Shown piece after piece: positions 15,571-23,570 of a DNA stretch of 41,710 nucleotides. The position numbers and the translations under genes were made by a program. The stretch lies in contig NZ_FWWR01000012.1 in the NCBI RefSeq assembly GCF_900176115.1, positions 1-41,710 on the forward strand, given 5' to 3'. This DNA is from Peptoniphilus asaccharolyticus DSM 20463 (GTDB taxonomy: Bacteria; Bacillota; Clostridia; Tissierellales; Peptoniphilaceae). Positions within the stretch are counted from its first letter, which is position 1. Every line of letters starts with the position of its first letter. The notes below the pieces were generated by a model. It saw only the letters and a list, made by a program, of their open reading frames with translations. It was not told the DNA's origin and ran no database searches.

Positions 15571-16752
15571 TTAATTTCCATTTCTACCTGGAACTTTGTT
15601 GAATATACCAGTAACCATTAAAGCTATAGCTCCATCTCCTGTTACGTTACATGCAGTACCAAAAGAATCTTGTAATGCAAATATAGATAACATAAGTGCT
15701 GTTCCAGCATCGTTAAATCCTAATACTGATGTTATAAGTCCTAGAGATGCTACAACTGTTCCCCCTGGTACCCCTGGAGCTGCTATAGCGAAAATACCTA
15801 ATAGGAAGCAGAATAAAATCATGCTTGATAGTTCTGGCATTTTACCGTATAAAATTTGAGATACTGTCATTACAAAGAATGTTTCAGTTAATACAGATCC
15901 ACATAAGTGAGTGTTAGAGCAAATTGGAATTACGAAATCTCTAATTTCCGGATCCAAAGTCTTAGACTTGCCCGCTGATTTTAAGGCAACTGATAGTGTT
16001 GCTGCAGATGACATAGTTCCAAGAGCTGTTAAATACGCTGGTAGATAGTGTTTGAAAACTTCTTTTGGATTAGTTTTTGAGAATAATCCACCTAAAGAGT
16101 AAAGAAGTGTCAACCAAATAAAGTGACCTACTATTACAATTAGAATTATCTTCAAGAAAACCGGTAATTCTCTGATTATAACTCCTTCGTATGAAAGTTC
16201 TGCAAAAGTAGTTCCAATGTATAGTGGAAGTATGTTTATAACAACTTTATCTACGATTTTTAAAACCATAGCATTAAAATCATTTAAAAGTTCTTCCCAA
16301 ACTTTTGACTTAGTCCAAATTACTGCAAGGCCTATTAAAACAGCTGTTACAAGTGCTGTCATAACTGGCATTATAGGGCTAAAGCTAAGAGAGAATACAG
16401 ATTCTGGAATAGCTCTACCTTCTCCAACATTACTTGCTATGTTTAAGTTAGGAATTATCATTCTACCTGTTACTAAACTAAAAAGTGCTGCTCCAACTGA
16501 AGATATATAGCAAATAATTAATGTTGTACTTAGAATTTTACCTGCATTATCTTTTAAAGACACTATTGCCGGTGTTATAAATCCAAGTATTATTAAAGGA
16601 ACAACGTAGCTTATAAGATTGCTTAGAATAGACTTAATTGCATCTATTACAACTATTATTTCGGCAGAAGCTACAGATCCGACCAAAATACCTACTGCTA
16701 ATCCCACAATCAGTTTGAAAACTAATGTGTTAAAAAAAGACTTCTTTTTCAT
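15571..16752 (-). CDS. Dicarboxylate/amino acid:cation symporter (DAACS/SDF family)
   Basis: A 393-residue membrane protein with eight or so membrane helices and re-entrant loops typical of the glutamate-transporter fold. Family signatures: 'TALGTMSSAATLSVAL' (HP1 serine-rich tip), 'IPICSNTHLCGSVLTETFF' (TM7 region), 'IAAPGVPGGTVVASLGL' and 'DSFGTACNVTGDGAIALMV' (HP2/TM8). It imports an acidic or neutral amino acid with Na+ or H+. It lies 96 bases after the cysteine desulfidase stop with no terminator seen between, so it probably shares the sigma-54 promoter. Cyst(e)ine or serine is therefore a more likely substrate than glutamate; this is context only. Confidence 0.88.
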   Translation of the reverse strand: MKKKSFFNTLVFKLIVGLAVGILVGSVASAEIIVVIDAIKSILSNLISYVVPLIILGFITPAIVSLKDNAGKILSTTLIICYISSVGAALFSLVTGRMIIPNLNIASNVGEGRAIPESVFSLSFSPIMPVMTALVTAVLIGLAVIWTKSKVWEELLNDFNAMVLKIVDKVVINILPLYIGTTFAELSYEGVIIRELPVFLKIILIVIVGHFIWLTLLYSLGGLFSKTNPKEVFKHYLPAYLTALGTMSSAATLSVALKSAGKSKTLDPEIRDFVIPICSNTHLCGSVLTETFFVMTVSQILYGKMPELSSMILFCFLLGIFAIAAPGVPGGTVVASLGLITSVLGFNDAGTALMLSIFALQDSFGTACNVTGDGAIALMVTGIFNKVPGRNGN

Positions 16753-16848
16753 ATTTCCTCCTCATGAAATAAAGTTATTAGACTATGATATAATTTTCTA
16801 ATATCTTTTACAACCGTATTGTATTATCTTTTAATAATTCTCTACAAT

Positions 16849-18090
16849 TTATTTTTTTAACATTTCATTTAAGATTACTTCGTCCGTAGTCTTCATCCCG
16901 TATCTTGCAATATTACTTACAGTTTCTATTGTTTCATCTAAAGTGGCTTTAACTATTCCATCCCCTGCTTCAAATGAATTTTCTGTCTTGGCTTGCTCGT
17001 AAGCTAAGAATGCATTTCTCAAACTTGAGGCAATCTTCATAGCACAACTTGGCTTAGCTCCATCACATATAATTCCAGAATTTACAGCTAAGGCATTAGA
17101 TAGTATTCCCTTTAAAATTTCAACAGGTTCATTATTTAAGTATCCTATTCCGCAAACTGATGCAGAAGCTGCTGATACAACTCCACAATAAGCAGATAGT
17201 TTTCCTATACCTTGTTTTAAATACAAACCAATCAAATTTGCAAATACAAGTGCTCTGTATAGTTCATCCTCTGAAAATTTCTTGTCTTTTGCGTATAAAA
17301 TTATTGGTACAGAGACAGTTATACCTTGATTTCCACTTCCAGAATTAATTACAACAGGCTTTTCTGAACCCGCCATTCTCGCATCAGAACCGGCAGCTGC
17401 ATACGCAACTAACTTTTCAGTAGAATTATCATGACAACTATTTAAAATTAATTTTCCTATATTAGATCCCCAACTATTTTCAATTCCATCTTTAGCAATT
17501 GCAATATTGTATTCAACTTCTAAATCCAAAATATCTTTTATTTCAGAATAATCACAAGTCTTTGCAAAATCATAAATTTTTTCAAAAGAAAAATCAATTT
17601 TACATTCATCTTCGCTCTCTAATCCCTTTTCGTAGATTACTTCATTGTTTTTCTCTTTGAGAATTATGTTTGTATGTCCACCTTGTACAACTACTCTTGA
17701 AGACTCTTCTCCTGCCACTAATTTTATATCAATGTATAAATTAGCAACTCCCGGTTTTAATTGAATATCAATTATTCCAGACTCTATCTTCTTATCACAA
17801 TCGTCCAATTTAGCTTTATCTACTCCAGATAAAACCTCCAACTGTTTTGAAGCATCTCCAAGAAATGCACCTGCAACTATAGATATAGCTAGACCCTTTC
17901 TTCCATCAGTTCCCGGCACTGTTACAGAGTTGGCATTCTTTATTATATTACCTGAAACATTTGCGAATATCTTTTCAGGTTCCTTATTTAAAATTTCTCT
18001 CGCAACAGCTGAAGCGTATGCCAAAGCTATAGGCTCTGTGCAACCAAACGCAGGAACTAATTCCTTTTTCATATAACTTATATAATCCAT
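16849..18090 (-). CDS. L-cysteine desulfidase family (UPF0597/YhaM-CyuA) protein
   Basis: A 413-residue protein of the serine dehydratase alpha-like, [4Fe-4S]-dependent L-cysteine desulfidase family. Such enzymes split cysteine to pyruvate, H2S and ammonia in the cytosol. Signatures: 'VPAFGCTEPIALAYASAVARE', 'VTVPGTDGRKG', 'NSGSGNQGITVSVPI', 'GVVSAASASVCGIGYL' and 'GIICDGAKPSCAMKIASSLRNAF'. Candidate cluster cysteines are in FGCTEP, ICDGAKPSC and SVCGIG. A textbook sigma-54 promoter precedes it and a sigma-54 activator is divergently encoded, matching cysteine-inducible catabolism. A serine substrate cannot be excluded by sequence alone. Confidence 0.88.
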   Translation of the reverse strand: MDYISYMKKELVPAFGCTEPIALAYASAVAREILNKEPEKIFANVSGNIIKNANSVTVPGTDGRKGLAISIVAGAFLGDASKQLEVLSGVDKAKLDDCDKKIESGIIDIQLKPGVANLYIDIKLVAGEESSRVVVQGGHTNIILKEKNNEVIYEKGLESEDECKIDFSFEKIYDFAKTCDYSEIKDILDLEVEYNIAIAKDGIENSWGSNIGKLILNSCHDNSTEKLVAYAAAGSDARMAGSEKPVVINSGSGNQGITVSVPIILYAKDKKFSEDELYRALVFANLIGLYLKQGIGKLSAYCGVVSAASASVCGIGYLNNEPVEILKGILSNALAVNSGIICDGAKPSCAMKIASSLRNAFLAYEQAKTENSFEAGDGIVKATLDETIETVSNIARYGMKTTDEVILNEMLKK

Positions 18091-18115
18091 ACTTAACCCC
18101 CTTTACTAATATTAA

Positions 18116-18133
18116 TAGCAAATTTCGTGCCAA
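18116..18133 (-). promoter_or_regulatory. Sigma-54 (-24/-12) promoter for the cysteine desulfidase gene
   Basis: Minus strand TTGGCACGAAATTTGCTA matches the consensus TGGCACG-N4-TTGCw exactly, with GG and GC at the correct spacing. It lies 26 bases upstream of the start codon, with AGGGGG between. Confidence 0.92.
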
Positions 18134-18200
18134 TTTCTAATTACAAAATGCAATATAAAAACACTTTTTGTTTTTTGTTTTTGCAAATTTGAGAATTTTA

Positions 18201-18216
18201 TTTGCATTTTTGCAAA
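18201..18216. promoter_or_regulatory. Upstream activator site for the sigma-54 regulator
   Basis: Perfect dyad TTTGCA-TTTT-TGCAAA. A second copy of TTTGCAAA lies at 18180-18187. The sites are 47-83 bases upstream of the -24 element and overlap the regulator's own promoter (TATACT at 18223-18228), so the activator may also control itself. Confidence 0.7.
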
Positions 18217-18246
18217 TTTATATATACTATCTACTTAGGTGATAAA

Positions 18247-20016
18247 ATGTTTGAAATAGATCAAATTAAAAATTCTGTACAAGATATAGCTGATGCAATA
18301 GCTTCCATACTCCAAGTAGAAGTCACCATAGTCAACAAGGATTTGAGACGTATTGCAGCTACTGGAAACTATAAAGATTTAATAGGTGAACAACTTCCCA
18401 AGGGATGTTCCTATGAGCACATACTACATAGCAAATCGTTTGAAAGTATAATTGAAAAAAATTTAAGTGATAGGTGTAAAAATTGTACCTACTTAGATAA
18501 ATGTGAAGAAATGGCTTCTATTGGCTACCCCATTTTCAGTGATACAGGTGAAGTTTTAGGAGTTATTGGTTTGATAGCTTTCACACAAAAACAACGTGAT
18601 TCAATTTATAAAAATTATGAGAGTATAACCAAGTTCTTATCCAAGCTAAGTCTTTTAATGTCAAGAAACTTACAATATGAGCAAACTATCAATGATATAT
18701 CTTTGAAAAATCAAGAAATATCAAATATTGTAAACTCTCTTGATAGTGCAATACTATTTGCCGATAAAAATATGAGAATTCAAAATTATAACCATAAAGT
18801 GTATGATTTTTTGAGCATAGAACCTAAAAACTTATTGAATAAAAATATATGTGACATATTTGACAACTTTAACCAGTCGTCTCAAAGCCAAAAACTCTCT
18901 CTAAAACATGCCCGAAATTCTAATGAATACTTAGTCAAAACTATAGAAAATTTTGTAAACGGCAATGTTGAAAGTTATATTTTTCAAATTTCTAAATATG
19001 TGAATATAGTTAAAAATGCGTACAACATCATAGAGAGCAACTCCACTCTAACCTTTGATGATATTCTCGGAGACAGCATTGCAATAAATAATACCATCAC
19101 TCTTGCAAAACAAATTTCTAAAGGTAGCTCATCGGTTATGATTCAAGGTGAAAGTGGCACTGGAAAAGAATTATTTGCTAGAGCCATCCACAACCACTCT
19201 GAAAGAAAAAACAATCCTTTCATAGTAATAAACTGTGCCTCAATTCCGGACAATCTGTTGGAAAGTGAATTGTTTGGATATGAAAAAGGTGCTTTTACAG
19301 GCGCTAATTCATCTGGTAAAGTGGGTCGTTTTGAATTGGCAAACGGTGGAACTCTATTTTTGGATGAAATTGGAGACTTGCCAATCCATCTTCAACCAAA
19401 ACTACTTCGTGTCTTGCAAGACGGAAGATTTGTAAGACTTGGTGGTAAAAAAACTATTGAAGTGAATTTTAGACTTATTACTGCAACAAATAGAAATTTA
19501 GAAAAGATGGTTAAAAATAATGAATTTAGAGAGGATTTATATTTTAGACTTAGTGTAATTCCAATAAATATACCCCCTCTACGAGATAGAAAAAGTGATA
19601 TTCCTTTAATAGCAAACTGCAAACTTGAAGAATATTGTTCTAAACTAAATAAACCTCCTAAAACTTTTTCAGATTCTATTTTAAATATCTTTCAAAATAT
19701 GAACTGGGAAGGAAATATAAGACAGTTGGAAAATATCATTGAGTTTTTAGTAAATATTTCTGAAAACAATATAATAGATGAGTCTCTTTTACCAAACCAT
19801 CTATCGCCAACTACAGTTCAAACCGAAGTGAATGTACCTAAAAATGTATCACAAACTTCCCTACAAGAACAATTGGATAGTTACGAAAAGATAATTTTAA
19901 AAAATATGGTTGAACAATATGGCTCATCTACAAAATCAAAACAACAAATAGCTGATATACTCAAAATAAATTTATCAACACTCTATAGAAAACTATATAG
20001 ATATAATTTATTATAA
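18247..20016 (+). CDS. Sigma-54-dependent transcriptional activator (cysteine catabolism, CdsR-like)
   Basis: A 589-residue regulator. Residues 1-150 form a GAF-like sensory domain with a cysteine cluster 'SDRCKNCTYLDKCEE', possibly metal- or thiol-sensing. A PAS-like segment follows (about 155-275, 'IVNSLDSAILFADKNMRIQNYN'). The AAA+ domain (about 275-515) has Walker A 'GESGTGKELFARAIH', the sigma-54 contact loop 'GAFTGA', Walker B 'GGTLFLDEIGDL' and 'NWEGNIRQLENIIEF'. A Fis-type HTH ends it ('SKQQIADILKINLSTLYRKL'). The ATG at 18247 has AGGTGA in front; the longer frame to 18202 starts inside the operator. It is divergent from the cysteine desulfidase and presumably activates it. The inducer is inferred to be cysteine. 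Confidence 0.88.
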   Translation: MFEIDQIKNSVQDIADAIASILQVEVTIVNKDLRRIAATGNYKDLIGEQLPKGCSYEHILHSKSFESIIEKNLSDRCKNCTYLDKCEEMASIGYPIFSDTGEVLGVIGLIAFTQKQRDSIYKNYESITKFLSKLSLLMSRNLQYEQTINDISLKNQEISNIVNSLDSAILFADKNMRIQNYNHKVYDFLSIEPKNLLNKNICDIFDNFNQSSQSQKLSLKHARNSNEYLVKTIENFVNGNVESYIFQISKYVNIVKNAYNIIESNSTLTFDDILGDSIAINNTITLAKQISKGSSSVMIQGESGTGKELFARAIHNHSERKNNPFIVINCASIPDNLLESELFGYEKGAFTGANSSGKVGRFELANGGTLFLDEIGDLPIHLQPKLLRVLQDGRFVRLGGKKTIEVNFRLITATNRNLEKMVKNNEFREDLYFRLSVIPINIPPLRDRKSDIPLIANCKLEEYCSKLNKPPKTFSDSILNIFQNMNWEGNIRQLENIIEFLVNISENNIIDESLLPNHLSPTTVQTEVNVPKNVSQTSLQEQLDSYEKIILKNMVEQYGSSTKSKQQIADILKINLSTLYRKLYRYNLL

Positions 20017-20047
20017 AACTCCTACTTCATATTGAAATAGGAGTTTT
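20015..20047. terminator. Bidirectional terminator between convergent genes
   Basis: Stem aaaactccta/taggagtttt with runs of A and T on both sides. It serves the sigma-54 regulator (plus) and the TIGR02206-like gene (minus). Confidence 0.88.
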
Positions 20048-20051
20048 TGAT

Positions 20052-20720
20052 TTAATTATTAGATTGTAAATCTGATTGCTTTTTCTCCAACATAATGATT
20101 ATAAGAGATATGCACATTGTCATTAAGAAAAAAAGTGCAGCTCTTGGAAGTTTTATACCAATGAAAGTTGGTAGCTCACTTAAATAGCCATAATTGCTAT
20201 GAATAAGTAAATTTGTAGTCATTAGAATTGTATTCATGATAAATGTCAGCTTTAGAGTGTCTCTTGTGCTCAAATAAATATTCTTTTTATTTATTATAAT
20301 TACGCCACTAATTACCAAGAAAATATGACTTCCAACAAAAGTTACATTGGTCACATGCGGCCATACATATGGCGAAGGATCTGGAAAAGTAAAAGCAATT
20401 ATTGCCCCTATAACTCCCAGCCAAGAAAAATACTTAGTAATCTTCTGGCTGTTTGTATAGTATCCAAAAAACATCATTATAGCTGAAAGTCTACAATGAA
20501 AAAGTGGTAATCCCTCTTTTAAAAAGAGTTCTACATTTCCTAAATACCAATATAACATCAACAGTTGTATAGCTGTTCCTAAATTCAAAGACCATTTCAA
20601 CAATGTTTCACTATTTCTAAAATAGTATGCAAATATAATTGAAAATATAAGTGCCAATCTTATTAGCATTATATTTATACTCGCACTCCCATCCACATTG
20701 TATCTAAAAAAATTCTCCAT
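20052..20720 (-). CDS. TIGR02206/YwaF-like integral membrane protein
   Basis: A 222-residue protein with about seven membrane helices and the pattern 'ELFLKEGLPLFHCRLSAIMMFFGYYTNS' followed by 'SPYVWPHVTNVTFVGSHIFLVISGV' (conserved His in TM segments). This resembles the TIGR02206 family exemplified by Bacillus YwaF. No biochemical function is established for the family. It is divergent from the decayed TraX copy with only 21 bases between the two frames. Confidence 0.75.
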   Translation of the reverse strand: MENFFRYNVDGSASINIMLIRLALIFSIIFAYYFRNSETLLKWSLNLGTAIQLLMLYWYLGNVELFLKEGLPLFHCRLSAIMMFFGYYTNSQKITKYFSWLGVIGAIIAFTFPDPSPYVWPHVTNVTFVGSHIFLVISGVIIINKKNIYLSTRDTLKLTFIMNTILMTTNLLIHSNYGYLSELPTFIGIKLPRAALFFLMTMCISLIIIMLEKKQSDLQSNN

Positions 20721-20741
20721 ATTTAATTTCCATCCTAACTT

Positions 20742-21438
20742 ATGTATACTAATTATAACTTCTATTTTATAGGAAACTCTCTAAATATTAAACACTTAAA
20801 TTCAGCTCAATTAAAATGGATTGCTATGATTTCTATGTTTATAGATCACTTAAACAAGAGAATCTTGTTAAATTATTTAATTGATTCCGAAAATTCAAAC
20901 ATTCTATTAATTATTTTACAAAGTATATTTGCAATACTTGGTAGAATCGCTTTTCCAATTCTCCTATTTCTTTTGGTAGAAGGTTTTAAGCACACCCATT
21001 CAAAGAAAAAAATACCTGCTAAACTCGATAATTTTTGCACTTATATCTGAAATTCCTTACGATATGTTTATACTCGGAATTTATTTTGAGTCATCAATTC
21101 AAAATATGTTTTCACTTTGACATTGAGTTTGATAAATCTTTAGATTATAGATACGCTCAAACTTAAATTTGAAAAATTATATATGCTATTTTAAATTATT
21201 ACAAGTGTATTGCTTAGCTCAATCACAACATATTTTGGCACTGATTATGACCACTATGACCTCATTATACCAATGGCATTTTATTTCTTCTACAACGAAA
21301 AAATAGTTGCTTCAGCTTACAGCTATATTATTGTAGTTAAAGAATATTTTTAGTTTTAGGATTTATATTGCTCAACTTATATAATAACGAAAGAGGAAAT
21401 ATAAATAATTGGATCGGGTATGTATTCTATCTCTTTCA
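20742..21438 (+). pseudogene. TraX-family paralogue, frameshifted and truncated
   Basis: The first frame (20742-21050) has the TraX N-terminus 'LNSAQLKWIAMISMFIDH' and 'LGRIAFPILLFLLVEGFKHTH'. Similarity then jumps frames. 'IFALISEIPYDMFILGIYF' is followed by frames broken by stops, and later 'YDHYDLIIPMAFYFFYNEK', 'NNERGNINNWIGYVFYLFH' recall the C-terminus of the intact copy at 1812-2522 (SEIPFNM, YFYNGKRG, KYVFYAFYPLH). Several indels and a missing last helix make it a dead gene. At about 21438 it joins an unrelated oxidoreductase fragment, pointing to a deletion endpoint. Confidence 0.8.
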
Positions 21439-21741
21439 CAGATAGGCCTTACAGAAAGCCAGGCTAAAGAGAAAAATTTAGAATATAAATCCAATGAACT
21501 GTCGATAGCTAACATGCCTAGAGCACATGTAAATAATGATTTGAGAGGTATATATAAAGTTTTGGTCAATACTGAAACATATGAAATAATATGTGCCACA
21601 CTATTTGGAACTAACTCTGAAGAAATTATTAATCTAATCAAATTGTCAATGGACAACCACATACCATACACTTATTTCAAAAACCAAATCTGCACTCATC
21701 CAACAATATCTGAAAATTTTAACTATGTCTTTAATTTTTGA
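21436..21741 (+). pseudogene. C-terminal fragment of a pyridine nucleotide-disulphide oxidoreductase
   Basis: About 101 residues match the dimerisation domain of FAD-dependent disulphide reductases (dihydrolipoamide/mercuric/glutathione reductase-like). Visible motifs: 'SQIGLTESQAKEKNLEYKSN', 'RAHVNNDLRGIYKVLVN', 'ICATLFGTNSEEIINLIKLSM' and 'IPYTYFKNQICTHPTISENFN' with the conserved HPT. The FAD and NAD domains and the CxxxxC redox site are absent, and the upstream sequence belongs to the TraX remnant. The open frame from 21409 begins in TraX-derived sequence and is a chance chimera. Not functional. Confidence 0.85.
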
Positions 21742-21751
21742 CAAGAAAAAA

Positions 21752-21782
21752 GTAGGATTGCATTCATATTATGCTATCCTAC
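21752..21782. terminator. Bidirectional terminator
   Basis: Stem gtaggat-gcat/atgc-atcctac with T-runs on both strands (catttttattt on plus, acttttttc on minus). It ends the hydrogenase operon and the remnant on the other side. Confidence 0.85.
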
Positions 21783-21791
21783 CATTTTTAT

Positions 21792-23570
21792 TTAATAACC
21801 ATTTATAACGTATCCACGCCTATCTCGTTTAGGACTTCTTGGCATCTCCCAAGAGTTGTGGTCTGTGTGCAACAGCATGTGTGCCTTATGGCTATTTGGC
21901 TTTTCAAAATAGTTTTCATAAAGAGCTTTTACATCTTCATTTTCGTGTGAATATCTCAATTGAGCATTTTTATCTATAAAGTATAAATTTTTTCCTCTTT
22001 CAAAAGCTAATTCATCTCCGTCATGTATAGGCTGACCACCTCCGCCTACGCATCCACCTGGACATGCCATAACTTCAACAAAATCATACTTCTTATCTCC
22101 ACGTTCTATATCTTCTATAAGTCTTCTGGCATTTCCAAGTCCACTTACCGCTGCTATTTTTAAATCTATTCCATTTAAATTAAAACTCGCTTCACTAACT
22201 CCAGTGTCTTGAGACTCTGCTCTAACCACTTCAAATGCATCTGGAGCACAATTTTCACCAACTATAGTGTAGTATGCAGTTCTCAAAGCAGCTTCCATAA
22301 CTCCACCTGTTGCTCCAAATATAACTCCCGCACCTGAACTCTGTTCAAATAATTTATCCGGTTCTATATCTTTAAGAGTCTTTGGGTTTATATGTGCAGC
22401 TCTTAACATTCTAACCAATTCACGAGTTGTGATAACACAATCTGTATCGTGACCAGCGTACTCTACATAGAACAGTTCCATCTCTCTCTCGCCTTTTTTA
22501 GCCAAACAAGGCATTACCGCAACTGAATATATATCCTCCGGCTTCTTGCCAATTTGTTCTGAGAAATATGTCTTCATCACTGAACCGAACATTTGCATAG
22601 GTGATTTAGCGGTTGAAAGTTGAGGAACAAGATGAGGATATTGACCTTTTATAAATCTCAACCAACCTGGACAGCATGAAGTAAACATCGGTCTATCTTC
22701 CAGTTCTCCACTTTTAAATCTATCTAAAAATTCATTGGCTTCTTCCATTATTGTAAGGTCAGCTGAATAAGCTGTATCAAATACATAATCCACGCCAATT
22801 TTCTTAAGTGCATCAAAAATCTTATTTACTGTTGCATCTTGTAAATCAAGTCCAACTTCTTCTCCCCACGCTGTTCTAACAGCCGGCGCAACTTGAACTA
22901 CTACAACTTTATCTTTTGATACAATTGCTTCCCACAATTTGCTTGTGTCATCTCTCTCTTTTAAAGCTCCTACCGGACAATGTGTTATGCACTGTCCACA
23001 AAGAGAGCAATCAGATTCTGCAATGGTTCTTGATCCGGAAATATTTACCGTTGTTCTCGCTCCGGTACCTTCCAACTCCCATATATTTAAACTCTGCATC
23101 TTGTCGCAAACTTGAATACATCTCATACACTTTATACATTTTTTAGAGTCTCTAATAAGAGGGAAACTATTATCCCAAGCTTGGCACTCTAAATTTTCTT
23201 CATATAAAATATTTTGAATGTTTAGGTCGTTTGAAAGTTTTTGTAAGGAACAATTTCCACTTCTAATACATGTTGCACACTTACAATCGTGTTGTGAAAG
23301 TATCATTTGAACAGTTCTCATTCTATCCAACATTACCTTAGGGCTGTTTGTAAATACAACCATATTTTCTTCAACCACATTATTACAAGCTGTAATCAAC
23401 TTGTTTTTACCTTCAACTTCAACTACACATACTCTACATGCCGCTATTTCGTTTAAATCTTTTAGATAGCAAAGGTGTGGAATTTCTATTCCAATGCTTT
23501 TTGCAGCTTGCATTATAGTAGCGCCCTCAGAAACTGTAACTCTTGTATTATCTATAATTAAATTTACCAT
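21792..23570 (-). CDS. [FeFe]-hydrogenase, large subunit with HydA H-cluster
   Basis: A 592-residue cytosolic iron-sulphur enzyme interconverting H+ and H2. In order: a plant-type [2Fe-2S] domain (1-75; 'HLCYLKDLNEIAACRVCVVEV'), a His-Cys [4Fe-4S] segment ('HDCKCATCIRSGNC'), a two-[4Fe-4S] ferredoxin domain ('CIKCMRCIQVC' and 'CSLCGQCITHCPVGAL') and the H-cluster domain with L1 'TSCCPGWLRF', L2 'VMPCLAKKGERE' and L3 'VMACPGGCVGGGGQP'. All H-cluster cysteines are present. A short C-terminal tail follows. Its start overlaps the stop of the upstream NuoF/GltD-like gene by seven bases. No maturases (HydEFG) are in this window. Confidence 0.95.
   Translation of the reverse strand: MVNLIIDNTRVTVSEGATIMQAAKSIGIEIPHLCYLKDLNEIAACRVCVVEVEGKNKLITACNNVVEENMVVFTNSPKVMLDRMRTVQMILSQHDCKCATCIRSGNCSLQKLSNDLNIQNILYEENLECQAWDNSFPLIRDSKKCIKCMRCIQVCDKMQSLNIWELEGTGARTTVNISGSRTIAESDCSLCGQCITHCPVGALKERDDTSKLWEAIVSKDKVVVVQVAPAVRTAWGEEVGLDLQDATVNKIFDALKKIGVDYVFDTAYSADLTIMEEANEFLDRFKSGELEDRPMFTSCCPGWLRFIKGQYPHLVPQLSTAKSPMQMFGSVMKTYFSEQIGKKPEDIYSVAVMPCLAKKGEREMELFYVEYAGHDTDCVITTRELVRMLRAAHINPKTLKDIEPDKLFEQSSGAGVIFGATGGVMEAALRTAYYTIVGENCAPDAFEVVRAESQDTGVSEASFNLNGIDLKIAAVSGLGNARRLIEDIERGDKKYDFVEVMACPGGCVGGGGQPIHDGDELAFERGKNLYFIDKNAQLRYSHENEDVKALYENYFEKPNSHKAHMLLHTDHNSWEMPRSPKRDRRGYVINGY

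Noticed and set aside
18202-18246. Longer N-terminus for the sigma-54 activator (TTG at 18202)
   Set aside because: It would start inside the TTTGCA dyad and the promoter; ATG 18247 has a proper AGGTGA site.
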